Shown piece by piece: positions 35,595-44,698 of a stretch of DNA of 64,000 bases. How positions within the stretch are numbered: position 1 is the first letter of the stretch; every line of letters starts with the position of its first letter. This DNA is from Roseiarcus sp963737365 (GTDB lineage Bacteria; Pseudomonadota; Alphaproteobacteria; Rhizobiales; Beijerinckiaceae). A program made the translations under genes and the position numbers. The stretch covers positions 62,001 through 126,000 of the forward strand of contig CAVTSD010000005.1 in assembly GCA_963737365.1 (NCBI GenBank). The letters are read 5' to 3'. The notes below the pieces were generated by a model. The model was not told the origin of the DNA. It did no database searches and saw nothing but the letters and a program-made list of their open reading frames with translations.

Positions 35595-36497
35595 TTGAGG
35601 CGCGCGCTTCTCATCGCAGGACCGACGGCGAGCGGCAAGTCGGCGACGGCGCTTGCCCTCGCAACACGATTCAGCGCGACGATCGTCAACGCCAATTCGA
35701 TGCAGGTCTACCGGGACCTCCGCATCCTGACCGCGCGGCCAACCCCGGCGGAGGAGCGGCTCGCGCCCCATCGGCTGTTCGGAGCGATCGACGGCGCGGT
35801 TAATTTCTCCGCCGGACGATGGGCGCTGGCGGCGAGCGAGATTCTGGCGGACATCGGCGAAAAGCCGGTGATTTTCGTTGGCGGAACGGGGCTTTATTTC
35901 CGTGCGCTGACGGAAGGGCTGTCGGACATCCCGCCCGTGCCCGAAGCCGTGCGGGCCGAGATCCGCGCGAAGGCGGAGGGCCGGGCCACGCCCGACCTTC
36001 ACGACGAATTGCGAACGCGCGATCGCGAGACCGCCCAACGCCTCAATCCCAGTGACCGACAGCGCATCCTGCGCGCGCTCGAGGTCATGGCAGCGACCGG
36101 ACGCCCGCTCGTCTCATTCCTCGGCGTGCGTGGGGCGCCGGCGCTTCACGAAGGCGAATGGGCGGGCCTTTATCTTGCGCCCGATCGCGCGGAACTCGGC
36201 CGACGCATCGACGCGCGGTTCGACGCCATGCTTGTGCAAGGGGCGCTCGACGAAGTCGCGGCGTTGAGGCAGCGCCGGCTTGATCCGGCGCTCCCGGTCA
36301 TGCGCGCGCACGGCGTTCCCCATCTCATCGCCCATCTTGAAGGCCGGATGACGCTCGCGGAAGCGGCGAAGCGCGCGACACTCGACACGCGCCACTACGC
36401 CAAGCGGCAGTTCACCTGGGCGCGCCACCAGCTCTCTGGCTTTCGATGGGTCGAGCCCCAGGAGGCGGTGGTTGAGGGCGCGAAGGCGTTGCAATGA
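35595..36497 (+). CDS. miaA: tRNA dimethylallyltransferase
   Basis: MiaA adds the dimethylallyl group to A37 of tRNAs reading UNN codons. The 300-residue protein shows the P-loop AGPTASGKSATALALA (about 7), NANSMQVYRDLRILTARP (cited as SMQVYRDLRILTARP), FVGGTGLYFRAL (about 95) and KRATLDTRHYAKRQFTWAR with the family's RQxTWxR end. It starts at TTG 35595, with GGGGAGCAGG eight bases upstream; no ATG is close. Divergent from serB by 27 bases. Confidence 0.93.
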   Translation: MRRALLIAGPTASGKSATALALATRFSATIVNANSMQVYRDLRILTARPTPAEERLAPHRLFGAIDGAVNFSAGRWALAASEILADIGEKPVIFVGGTGLYFRALTEGLSDIPPVPEAVRAEIRAKAEGRATPDLHDELRTRDRETAQRLNPSDRQRILRALEVMAATGRPLVSFLGVRGAPALHEGEWAGLYLAPDRAELGRRIDARFDAMLVQGALDEVAALRQRRLDPALPVMRAHGVPHLIAHLEGRMTLAEAAKRATLDTRHYAKRQFTWARHQLSGFRWVEPQEAVVEGAKALQ

Positions 36498-36957
36498 CGG
36501 GCGAGCCTACTGCCTCGCGAAGCCGCATTCCTTTGAGACGTACTTGCTTTCCTAACAGCCGCTCGGGAGGCGGGCTCGACGGTATTCGCCGCATTTCGCG
36601 AGGCAGCGGGGCGAACCACCCTCCGTCTTGGCGCAAAAGCCCCGCGTGTTAAGCGACCCGGGGCACTTTTGGCGTCCGCCGTCGCGCTCAGGGCTATAAT
36701 CAGCGCCGCCGCGCCGCAAAGACCCGCCGCCGAAAGCGAAAAATTTCGCATTTTTTTCTTCTTGGTCAGCTAAAGACGCTCGCAAACGCTACGCATGCGA
36801 GCGCTTATTTTCAATCCGATGCTGGGAGTCAACGTCCCAACGACGACGAACGCAGGCGAGGTTTACGCACAAGCCGGAAGCACAACGCCTTGTCGTTAGA
36901 CTTGCCCAGCGCCCGCTTTCGCGGGCATTACACGAACAAAGAGTCCCCGGAGAACCC
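36498..36957. other. Gene-poor region between miaA and the hydrolase
   Basis: These 460 bases hold a possible small secreted protein on the minus strand (listed separately) and a perfect hairpin GCCCGC-TTTC-GCGGGC at 36911-36926, not followed by a T run, ahead of the alpha/beta hydrolase gene. Nothing else is recognised. Confidence 0.5.
36552..36751 (-). pseudogene. Possible small secreted Cys-rich protein, frame broken
   Basis: On the minus strand the start at 36751 gives a credible signal peptide (MRNFSLSAAGLCGAAALIIA..ATADAKS). The matching C-terminal part is in another frame: NTRGFCAKTEGGSPRCLAKCG, ending PSGC and stop at 36552, with four cysteines. Joining the two near 36655 would give about 66 residues. 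The joined reading is inference, since each half alone is short. The first frame run on as it stands continues into the miaA region and looks non-coding. Confidence 0.35.
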
Positions 36958-37881
36958 ATGCCGCAAATTCGAGCCAATGGAATCGACATCGAATATGAAA
37001 GCTTCGGACGCGATAGCGATCCGCTCATTCTGCTTATCATGGGCTTCGGGGCCCAGCTCACCTTCTGGCCGGAGGCGCTCTGCCATGGTCTGGCCGCAAG
37101 GGGATTCCGGGTCGTCAGGTTCGATAATCGCGACGTCGGCAAATCGACCCATCTCGCCGGAGAAACCGCGCCGGACCCTCGGGCCCTGTTCGCGGAGGTG
37201 ATGGCGGGGAGACGCCCGCAGGTTCCCTACACCCTGGACGATATGGCCAACGACGTCGTCGGGCTCATGGACGCGCTCCACATTAACCGCGCCCATATCG
37301 TCGGCGCCTCGATGGGCGGTATGATCGCGCAGTTGGTCGCGATCAATCATCCGGACCGGACGAAGAGCCTCATCTCGATCATGTCCACCACGGGACGTCG
37401 AGATCTGCCGTCGGGCAACCCGGAGACCCTGTCCGTGCTGTTCCGCCCACCGGAAAGCGCGAGCCGCGAGGATCTCGTCGAAGCGAGCGTTCTCGTCCAA
37501 AAAGCGCTGGCCGGCTCGGGCTTTTCGGCAAGCGAAGCGGAGATGCGCGCGAGGGCCGAGGTTCGCACTGATTACGCGCCTTTCGATCTGGCCGGCATCT
37601 CGCGTCAGTCGGCGGCTTTGATCGTCGCCCCGCCTCGCGACAAGCTCCTAAAAAAGCTGCATTGTCCCGCGCTCGTCATCCATGGCGCCGACGATCCGGT
37701 AATTCCTGCCGCTGCGGCCAAGGACACGGCCGAGAGCATTCCCGGCGCCGAATTGATCATCGTTCCCGGCATGGGCCACGATTTCCCCCCGGCGCTCGCG
37801 CCGGTTTTCCTCAAGCACATTGGCGATTTTGTCTCGAAAGTGGAGGCGAGGACTGAGGAACGCCGGGAACGGCAGGCTTAG
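36958..37881 (+). CDS. Alpha/beta-fold hydrolase
   Basis: The 307-residue protein has the alpha/beta hydrolase layout: MGFGAQLTFWPEALCHGLA (oxyanion region), FDNRDVGKSTHL, nucleophile elbow GASMGGMIAQ (Ser about 120), acid in HGADDPVIP (Asp about 245) and His in GMGHDFPP (about 272). It resembles esterases and epoxide-hydrolase-like proteins often annotated as alpha/beta hydrolase; the substrate is not indicated. The C-terminal tail is charged. It lies convergent to the DUF347 gene. Confidence 0.85.
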   Translation: MPQIRANGIDIEYESFGRDSDPLILLIMGFGAQLTFWPEALCHGLAARGFRVVRFDNRDVGKSTHLAGETAPDPRALFAEVMAGRRPQVPYTLDDMANDVVGLMDALHINRAHIVGASMGGMIAQLVAINHPDRTKSLISIMSTTGRRDLPSGNPETLSVLFRPPESASREDLVEASVLVQKALAGSGFSASEAEMRARAEVRTDYAPFDLAGISRQSAALIVAPPRDKLLKKLHCPALVIHGADDPVIPAAAAKDTAESIPGAELIIVPGMGHDFPPALAPVFLKHIGDFVSKVEARTEERRERQA

Positions 37882-37930
37882 CTGCCGAGCCCCGGTCTTT
37901 TTCGTCGCCTCGCACGCCGTCGCGATGACT

Positions 37931-38767
37931 TCAGCTTTCTTCGCGACGCGCGCCGGGATGGGCGCCGGCCCTCTGCGGCAACACCGCAATCATCGCGACG
38001 ATAAGCCCGGCGAGGATTGCGGAGGCGAGATAGCGGCTGATCTCGAAGCCGCCACTACTCAGAGGCTTATCGAGAAGATCGCCGAGCGTCGCTCCAAGAG
38101 GGCGGGTAAGAATAAAAGCGGCCCAGAACAGCGTGACGCGCGTCGTCCGCGTGAAGGCGTAGAGCCCAAGAGTGATGGCGAGCGCGCCGGCAAACAGGAT
38201 TGCGCCGCCTCCATAACCAAGACCATTGGTGTCGGCGACCCAATCCCCGAGCGCGGTGCCGAGCGTTTGCGAAAACAAGATCGTCACCCAGTAAAACGAT
38301 TCGGCCTTCGGCGTGACAACCGTGTTGACCGAGACCGTGCCTTCAGACCATCGCCAAACGGCCAGCGACGCCATCAGACAAGTCAGCACCAGCGCAGAAC
38401 CCCCAAAGTATCCGATCCCCAGTGAGCGATCGAGGAAGTCGGCGATCGTTGTGCCGACAGTCGTTGTCGCGACGATGGTGAGCCAATAAAGGTAAGCGTT
38501 GAATTTTTTGGAGCGAATCTGAAGGGAAACGGCGCCCGAGAAGATCGCTAGAAAGATCAGCGTCCCGACTGCGTAGCCGAGTTTCATCGACATGGTGACG
38601 GCGTCTCCGCCGGTCTCTCCGAGCGTCGTCGCGAGGATTTTGATGATCCAGAACCCGAGGGTGACTTCGGGCGCCTTGCTGAACCTTGGCGTGCTGCCGC
38701 TTGCCACCAAAACCTGGCGCGACGGTTTGTCTTGCGGGAAACGCGCCGCTTCGCTTGCGCCGATCAT
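37931..38767 (-). CDS. DUF347 (COG4705) membrane protein with four internal repeats
   Basis: The 278-residue membrane protein contains four copies of a two-helix unit that each carry a T-x-G-T/E-x-x-G/A-D signature: ILATTLGETGGDAV (about 45), TTVGTTIADFLDRSLGIGY, FSQTLGTALGDWVADTNGLGY and TRPLGATLGDLLDKPLSSGG. About eight spans result. Function is unknown; related genes have been linked to manganese or stress in other bacteria, which cannot be judged here. The N-terminal 35 residues are polar. Confidence 0.82.
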   Translation of the reverse strand: MIGASEAARFPQDKPSRQVLVASGSTPRFSKAPEVTLGFWIIKILATTLGETGGDAVTMSMKLGYAVGTLIFLAIFSGAVSLQIRSKKFNAYLYWLTIVATTTVGTTIADFLDRSLGIGYFGGSALVLTCLMASLAVWRWSEGTVSVNTVVTPKAESFYWVTILFSQTLGTALGDWVADTNGLGYGGGAILFAGALAITLGLYAFTRTTRVTLFWAAFILTRPLGATLGDLLDKPLSSGGFEISRYLASAILAGLIVAMIAVLPQRAGAHPGARREES

Positions 38768-38922
38768 GGCTGCTCCTCGATGACCAAAGCTGTGTTGGAT
38801 TTGAGCGACGCGAAGCCGCCGAGGGGGCTATTGAGGGAGATCACATGGGCGATAGCGGGACGAAGGCTCGGCGCTTTTGAGGCGCGAGGCGAGGCTGAGA
38901 AAGGCCAGGGCGGGCGGCAGGC

Positions 38923-39255
38923 TTAGCCGCCGAGCCCCCAGCTGTTGACCGCCCCGCGCCCGTCAGGCGTCGGCGCGATGTAGACGACAAGCTGATTGCC
39001 CGCGCAGCAGCCGAATTTCAAAACATCGCATGGCCACTCGTATCCCCCGAGGACGCCACAGCTCGTCGCCTTGGAGGAGACCGGCCTTGAGCCAAGGATG
39101 AGGATGGCGACGTCGGTCGGCATGCCGACCGCGAGCTTCATGCCCGCCTGGAAGGCGTTGAACGGAGGCGGATCGGCGGTCCACATGGGAGGATAGCCGC
39201 CGACGCAGCATCCGGCGAGCAAGGCGGCAAGAAGCATGGCGAGGAGGGCGCGCAT
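38923..39255 (-). CDS. Small predicted lipoprotein
   Basis: From ATG 39255 the 110-residue protein begins MRALLAMLLAALLAGCC, a lipoprotein signal with lipobox LAGC. The mature part contains PPFNAFQAGMKLAVGMPTDVAILILGSRP and four further cysteines (TSCGVLGGYEWPCDV, KFGCCAGN). It ends GAVNSWGLGG. The middle resembles SmpA/OmlA-type signatures (GM-T--V---LG-P) only loosely. Longer upstream readings have no leader. Function unknown. Confidence 0.65.
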   Translation of the reverse strand: MRALLAMLLAALLAGCCVGGYPPMWTADPPPFNAFQAGMKLAVGMPTDVAILILGSRPVSSKATSCGVLGGYEWPCDVLKFGCCAGNQLVVYIAPTPDGRGAVNSWGLGG

Positions 39256-39533
39256 CGAAGATCTCGGCTGAATGGGCAGGCGGATCGAGATCTCATGACG
39301 CGCGGTCGCCCCGGACCGCCGTCTCGCCAACGCCAATCAATGGAGCAAACCGGTTAGCCGCCGGTTAAGCCGACCTCGTAGCTTCCGTAAGTTGGCGAAC
39401 CCAATGCCTTCGGTCGTGTGCCGAGTACGAGCAAGTGCGCGCATAGGGCCGTCTTGTTGCGCTTTTATCCCGAACCACTTACGCTCTACAGTATTGCGCG
39501 CAAAAACTGAGGGCTTTGCTGAGGGGGCTTGCG

Positions 39534-41170
39534 ATGAAAGTTCAAGTCGCTTTTCAAGGGGGTGGCGCCCGGTTGGCACTTTTTTTTCCTATTGTTGAAG
39601 CCTTATTAGAGATGGAGAACGAGGGGATAATTCAGATTACCGGGGCTGCGGGTACTTCTGCTGGCGCAATTGCCGCTGCACTCGTCGCAGGAAAAGGTAA
39701 GACACAGCTTTTACAAAACCAACTTTTGAATGACGCCAATAATAATCCCGATGAAATTCGCGATATACTCCCAGAGATTACTTGGCCCAGAATAATATCT
39801 CTGGTTCTGCTCAAGCGACCATTCGCAAATGAACTTGACCTTAAAACTTTTCTGTCAAGATGCCTTCTGGTTTGTGGCATTTCCCCCGATTTACCGTTGG
39901 TCGAATTCGAGCGGCGAGGGCGCCCTTTTTTGCTTCTATAGCGGACTTGACGACTAGATCAGTTCAACCGCACCAGCCGGATTCCACACTTATGCAGGCC
40001 TTAATGACTTCGGCTGGCCTACCTTTGTACTATCGCGTGTCCGCAGAGAGAGTGGACGGAGGAGTGCTAAACAATCTTCCAACGGACATGCTTGATAGCG
40101 CCAGGGGCCATGTCTTGGCATTTGCATTTGCAGACGATGCCTATGTAAAAGCGCCATCCAACCCGATTAGTTTAATGTTCTCTATGTTGAACGCGGCTAT
40201 GGCCAATGCGACAAGATTAATGAAAAGCAGGATTGGTAGCGAATTCGTTTATACAATACCGACTAGATATGATGATTTTGAAGTAGAAAGCATGGAAATC
40301 GACGGGTTTATTAAATTCATTAAGTCTACATCGGCGTACGTAGTTGCAAAGGAAGCTGCGATTAGGTGGACTAAGGAGAGAATTGAGTTCTTGAGCCAAC
40401 CTCCCGCGCCAATCGCAGTCGAATCTTCCTTTAGCCCCAAAACTAGATTGGACGACCTCTCTAAATCTGCTCAGAAATTGTTTGATCTGTACAAGAGAGC
40501 GGATAATATTATTCTTGAGATGACTATGATTGAAGTAGTTGCTTACTGCCTCGATAAAAATAATTTGACAAGATTTGATTTTATCAGATTTACTGATAAG
40601 ATCCAAGTTTCATCTGGAACTAGGTTCGTTCATGTGACGGAATTACTGTCAACGACGGCCGCAAGCGGAAGGAATGTACGCTTTGAGGTAAGGAACGAAG
40701 CAGGAGAATCCATTGATTATACTGTGTTTAATATCATTGATGAAAGTCAAAAATGCAAATCTTGTGTCATATTATTTGAGAAGCAATTTATCGAAGGTGA
40801 AAGATACACAGTGATCCAGGAAGAGGAGGTAGATAAGATGATGAAACCTCTTTCCATCCACGGTGGAGATTACTTGACGCTTGGGTTAACTTATGCGCCA
40901 AAGGCTAATGCAGTGGAAATCCGTATGGCTGTTCCTGGGTCATTTCCACCGCTTAGTCAGCAGAACGGAACGACGGACAATCTTAAAACATTACACGTTG
41001 CACTCGACCCTTTGGCGCAGGTGGATGACATCGAGATTATTCCTGGCGGCGCGTATGAAACTAGAATCAGCGGAATTGAAATGGGATATAAGCATTACGG
41101 ATGGAAGGGTGGGCCATGCCATCGTGGCGGCGCGCTTCGGGTGATATATCGCACCCAGAAGGTCGCTTGA
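39534..41170 (+). pseudogene. AT-rich patatin-like phospholipase with novel C-terminal region, frameshifted
   Basis: Reconstructed length is about 545 residues. The patatin part shows the oxyanion loop FQGGGARLALFFPI (about 7), nucleophile elbow GTSAGAIAAALVAG (Ser about 43) and the Asp of the dyad in RVDGGVLNNLPTDML (about 170). The frame breaks in the T run 39926-39931; seven T would join GRPFF to ASIADLTTRS. After about residue 300 comes a region I do not recognise, probably beta-rich, ending RVIYRTQKVA. Base composition is unlike the neighbours: two sampled 60-base lines have 19 and 17 GC, against 46 in a ligA line. Foreign origin is likely. Related patatins act in lipid breakdown or in phage defence as membrane-damaging effectors; which applies is unknown. 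Confidence 0.75.
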
Positions 41171-41273
41171 CTTTGTGCGATTCCCCCTTATTTTGCTGGG
41201 TATGGGCAGAAGGAGATACGTAATGTGCAGAGGCGGTTCTAAGCGCTCTTAACGTGACCAGGTATAGGTTTGC

Positions 41274-43367
41274 TTGCGAAAGCCCAACGGCAGACGCTCT
41301 GGTGGATTAAAGCTAGCCACAGCGCGGGAAGAGCACGCGCGGCTTCAGGCGGAGATCGCCGAGCACGACCGGCGGTATCACGGCGAGGACGCGCCGACCA
41401 TTTCGGACGCCGACTATGATGCGCTGCGACGGCGCTATACGGCGCTCGAAGAGCAGTTCCCCAAACTTGTCGATGCGGATTCGGCCAACCGCAAGGTCGG
41501 CGCGGCACCGTCGGAGAAATTCGCCAAGGTTCGCCACCGCGTGCCGATGCTGTCGCTCGGCAACATCTTCGCCGACGAGGAAGTCGAGGAGTTTTGTGCC
41601 CGCGTGCGCCGCTTTCTTGGGTTGAACGAAAGCGCGCCGCTTGATGTCGTTGCGGAAGCCAAGATCGACGGGCTCTCCTGCAGCCTGCGTTACGAGAATG
41701 GCGACCTCGTCCAGGCGGCCACGCGCGGCGACGGCTACGAGGGCGAGGACGTGACCGCGAATGTGCGCGTCGTGGAGGCGATCCCGAAGCGCTTGAAGGG
41801 CGCGCCGAAGGTCTTCGAGGCGCGCGGCGAGGTCTACATGCGCCACGCCGACTTTGCCGCGCTCAACGCGCGCCAGGCCGCCGCCGGAAAGCCGATCTAC
41901 GCCAATCCGCGCAATTTCGCGGCAGGCTCTTTGCGCCAGCTCGATCCGCGCATGACCGCCGAACGGCCGCTGCAATTCTTCGCCTATGCCTGGGGCGAGG
42001 TCAGCGAGTCCTTCGCCTCGACCCAGTTCGGGGCTATCGAGGCCATGGCTCGGTTCGGCCTGCCGACCAATCCTTTGACCAAGCTCTGCCGAACGGCGGC
42101 GGAGATGGTGATCCAATATCACGCGATCGAAGAGAAGCGGGCGACGCTCGGCTACGACATCGACGGCGTCGTCTACAAGGTCAATGATCTCGCGCTGCAA
42201 CAGCGTCTCGGCTTCGTCTCCCGCTCGCCGCGATGGGCGGTCGCGCACAAGTTTCCGGCCGAGCAGGCGACGACGATCGTCGAGGCGATCGAGATCAACG
42301 TCGGCCGCACCGGCGCGCTGACGCCGATCGCCAAGCTCAGACCTGTGACCGTCGGCGGCGTAGTCGTCTCCAACGCCACCCTGCACAACGAGGACGAGAT
42401 CGAGCGGAAGGACGTGCGCGCCGGCGACACAGTTTTGGTGCAACGCGCCGGCGACGTGATCCCGCAAGTTCTCGGCGTCGTTCTCGACAAGCGGCCTGCC
42501 GGCTCGAAACCCTATGTCTTCCCGGAGACCTGCCCGATCTGCGGCTCGGCGGCGTTGCGCGAGATCGACGAGAAGACGGGGGTCAAGGACGTCGTGCGCC
42601 GCTGCACCGGTACGCTCGTCTGTCCGGCGCAGGCGGTCGAAGGCCTGAAGCATTTCGTGTCGCGCAACGCCTTCGACATCGAGGGCCTGGGCGAAAAACT
42701 GATCGAGCTTTTTTTCACGAAGGGCCTGATCCGGACGCCTGCCGACATTTTCACGCTGTCCGCGCGCGACGGACAACGCGAGCCCCCCCTGCGCGAGTGG
42801 GAAGGGTTCGGCGAGACCTCGGCGCGTAACCTCTTTCAGGCCATCGAGGCTCGCCGCACCATCCCGCTCAACCGCTTCCTCTTCGCGCTCGGAATCCGCC
42901 ATGTCGGCGAGACCAATGCGCGGCGCCTCGCGCGCCACTTCGGCGACTGGAAATCGTTGCGAGAGGGGGCGCGGGCCGAAAACGCCGCCGAGGAACTGTC
43001 GGGGGTCGGGGGAATTGGGCCCGTCGTCGCCGAGGCGATTGCGGATTTCTTCGCCGAGCCGCGCAACGAGGCGGCGCTCGACGCGCTCGTGAAGGAAGTG
43101 ACGATCGAACCCATGGAAGCGATCGCCGCCGGCCACCCGCTCGCGGGACAGACGATCGTGTTCACGGGCACGCTCGAAAAGATGACGCGCGACGAAGCGA
43201 AGGCGGTCGCCGAGCGGCTGGGCGCCAAGGTTTCGGGCTCGATCTCAGCCAGGACCAACCTTGTGGTCGCTGGACCGGGCGCGGGCTCGAAACTCGCCAA
43301 GGCGCGGGAATTGGGGGTCGAGACGGTGGACGAGGACGAGTGGATCCGACGCTCCGGGGCGGGATAG
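41274..43367 (+). CDS. ligA: NAD-dependent DNA ligase
   Basis: LigA seals nicks in replication and repair. Motifs in order: domain Ia EHDRRYHGEDAPTISDADYD (about 25), adenylated Lys in AEAKIDGLSCSLRYENG (about 128), the oligonucleotide-binding region, zinc finger CPICGSAA...RRCTGTLVCP (about 420), helix-hairpin-helix repeats and a C-terminal BRCT domain (AGQTIVFTGTLEKMTRDEA). The only usable start, TTG 41274, gives an odd N terminus (RKPNGRRSGGLKLATAREEHARL); the family-like part begins at about LATAREEH. The AT-rich patatin gene ends about 100 bases upstream, so the original start and promoter were probably replaced. Confidence 0.93.
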   Translation: MRKPNGRRSGGLKLATAREEHARLQAEIAEHDRRYHGEDAPTISDADYDALRRRYTALEEQFPKLVDADSANRKVGAAPSEKFAKVRHRVPMLSLGNIFADEEVEEFCARVRRFLGLNESAPLDVVAEAKIDGLSCSLRYENGDLVQAATRGDGYEGEDVTANVRVVEAIPKRLKGAPKVFEARGEVYMRHADFAALNARQAAAGKPIYANPRNFAAGSLRQLDPRMTAERPLQFFAYAWGEVSESFASTQFGAIEAMARFGLPTNPLTKLCRTAAEMVIQYHAIEEKRATLGYDIDGVVYKVNDLALQQRLGFVSRSPRWAVAHKFPAEQATTIVEAIEINVGRTGALTPIAKLRPVTVGGVVVSNATLHNEDEIERKDVRAGDTVLVQRAGDVIPQVLGVVLDKRPAGSKPYVFPETCPICGSAALREIDEKTGVKDVVRRCTGTLVCPAQAVEGLKHFVSRNAFDIEGLGEKLIELFFTKGLIRTPADIFTLSARDGQREPPLREWEGFGETSARNLFQAIEARRTIPLNRFLFALGIRHVGETNARRLARHFGDWKSLREGARAENAAEELSGVGGIGPVVAEAIADFFAEPRNEAALDALVKEVTIEPMEAIAAGHPLAGQTIVFTGTLEKMTRDEAKAVAERLGAKVSGSISARTNLVVAGPGAGSKLAKARELGVETVDEDEWIRRSGAG

Positions 43368-43380
43368 GCCGCCTCGCTGG

Positions 43381-43845
43381 CTACGGGTTCGAGGCGAACT
43401 CGGCCGGCCGCGTCTGGCGCGCGAGGGCGTCGAGCACGGCGTTGATCATGCCGCTCTCCTCGGGGCCGAAGAACGCCGCGGCGACATCGACATATTCGGT
43501 CACCGCGACGCGCGCCGGCACATCGGGCCTGCTTCGCAACTCATAAAACGCCGCGCGCAAAATGGCGCGCATCAGCGCTTCGACCCGCCGCAGCGGCCAG
43601 CCAGCAGCGAGCGTTTCGTCGAGCCCGCGGTCGATCGGCAATTGATCGTGCTGCACGCCCGAGACCACATCGCGAAAAAACGCCGGGTCGGCGGGGGTAT
43701 AGGCGTCGCCTTCGATCTCCTGCCCGATCCAGTGGGCCTCGAACTCGGCGAGGATATCGTTAAGGCCCTTGTCGGCGATCTCCATCTGATAGAGCGCCTG
43801 GGAGGCCGCGAGCCGCGCCGCCGAACGCTTGTCGGACCGTTTCAT
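43381..43845 (-). CDS. nusB: Transcription antitermination factor NusB
   Basis: NusB binds boxA RNA with NusE for rRNA antitermination. The 154-residue all-helical protein has SAARLAASQALYQMEI near the N terminus, then PADPAFFRDVV, LRRVEALMRAILRAAFYELR (about 90-110, cited in part) and ARVAVTEYVDVAAAFFGPEESGMINAVLDALA. It overlaps ribH by four bases, the usual ribH-nusB pair. It ends 13 bases from the convergent ligA. Confidence 0.93.
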   Translation of the reverse strand: MKRSDKRSAARLAASQALYQMEIADKGLNDILAEFEAHWIGQEIEGDAYTPADPAFFRDVVSGVQHDQLPIDRGLDETLAAGWPLRRVEALMRAILRAAFYELRSRPDVPARVAVTEYVDVAAAFFGPEESGMINAVLDALARQTRPAEFASNP

Positions 43846-44330
43846 CGGTTCATAAGCCGACGGGACAGATGGGCAAGCCCGATCGCCGCCCGCGCCGCCT
43901 CGCCCCCCTTGTCGCCGCGTTCGGGATCCGCGCGCTCCTCCGCCTGGGCGATCGTTTCGGTGGTGAGGATGCCGTTGCCCAGCGCGAGCCGCCGCTCGAC
44001 CGACATGTCCATCAGCGCCCGCGCCGATTCGCCCGCGACAATCTCGAAATGAAAGGTCTCGCCCCGCACGACACAGCCGAGCGCGACCGCTCCGTCATAA
44101 GGCCGGCCTGCTGCTTTCGCCGCCTCGAGGGCGATCGCCATGCCGGCTGGAATTTCCAACGCGCCGGCCACGCTGATGAGGTCGTGCGTCGCGCCTGCGG
44201 CTTCGATCGCGCGCGTCGCGCCGGCCATCAGATCGGCGCCGATCGCGTCATAATAGCGCGCCTCGACGATAAGGAAGCGGCCGCCTTCGAAGCGAGGCGC
44301 AGTTGCGGCGGCGCGGCGCGGCTCGGCCAT
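43842..44330 (-). CDS. ribH: 6,7-dimethyl-8-ribityllumazine synthase
   Basis: RibH makes the direct precursor of riboflavin. The 162-residue protein shows FLIVEARYYDAIGADLM (about 20), SVAGALEIPAGMAIALE, the phosphate/catalytic region GCVVRGETFHFEIVAGESARALMD (cited as CVVRGETFHFEIVAGES; catalytic His about 90), and GNGILTTETIAQAEERA. It precedes nusB with a four-base overlap. Other riboflavin genes are not in the window. Confidence 0.94.
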   Translation of the reverse strand: MAEPRRAAATAPRFEGGRFLIVEARYYDAIGADLMAGATRAIEAAGATHDLISVAGALEIPAGMAIALEAAKAAGRPYDGAVALGCVVRGETFHFEIVAGESARALMDMSVERRLALGNGILTTETIAQAEERADPERGDKGGEAARAAIGLAHLSRRLMNR

Positions 44331-44401
44331 CGGTCAGATCTCTCGGGGCTGTATCAGGGACGGCGCGTGTCCTTAAAGGTCGCGGACGGCGGAGGCAAGG
44401 C

Positions 44402-44698
44402 TCACGCGCCCGAGCGCCAGCGCCCGTAAGCCCAGGGCTGCGCCCACGAGGCGCCCGCGGGAGGCTGTTCGGGGGGAGGATCATAGCCCGAGCCGCCCCA
44501 GGGATGGCAGCGGCAAACGCGCGCCAGCCCCATCCAGGAGCCGGCCCAGACGCCATGGCGTTCGATGGCCTCGTCCGCGTAAGCCGAACAGGTCGGCAAG
44601 TACCGGCACTGCCGCCCGGCCAGACTAGAAAGCGTAAGCTGGTAGAAGCGAATTACGGCGTGAGCGGCGCGGCGCGGCGCTAAAACAGGCGCGCTCAC
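44402..44698 (-). CDS. yidD: Membrane protein insertion efficiency factor YidD
   Basis: YidD helps YidC insert membrane proteins. The 98-residue protein shows the family core RFYQLTLSSLAGRQCRYLPT (about 17-36), CSAYADEAIERHG with conserved cysteines, and ARVCRCHPWGGSGYDPPP. An amphipathic N-terminal helix precedes it. Its start overlaps the end of the IscU-like gene by four bases. Confidence 0.92.
   Translation of the reverse strand: MSAPVLAPRRAAHAVIRFYQLTLSSLAGRQCRYLPTCSAYADEAIERHGVWAGSWMGLARVCRCHPWGGSGYDPPPEQPPAGASWAQPWAYGRWRSGA

Noticed and set aside
36911..36926. Hairpin GCCCGC-TTTC-GCGGGC as a terminator
   Set aside because: No T run follows on either side that would complete a terminator; kept only as a note in the intergenic entry.
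38732..38926. Small plus-strand frame after the DUF347 gene start
   Set aside because: No ribosome site, leader or family likeness; ends in the lipoprotein gene region.
41313..43136. 607-codon open frame on the minus strand inside ligA
   Set aside because: It mirrors ligA codons; the ligA side has all domains, the other side only Arg/Asp-rich text without family likeness. High GC content keeps such frames open.
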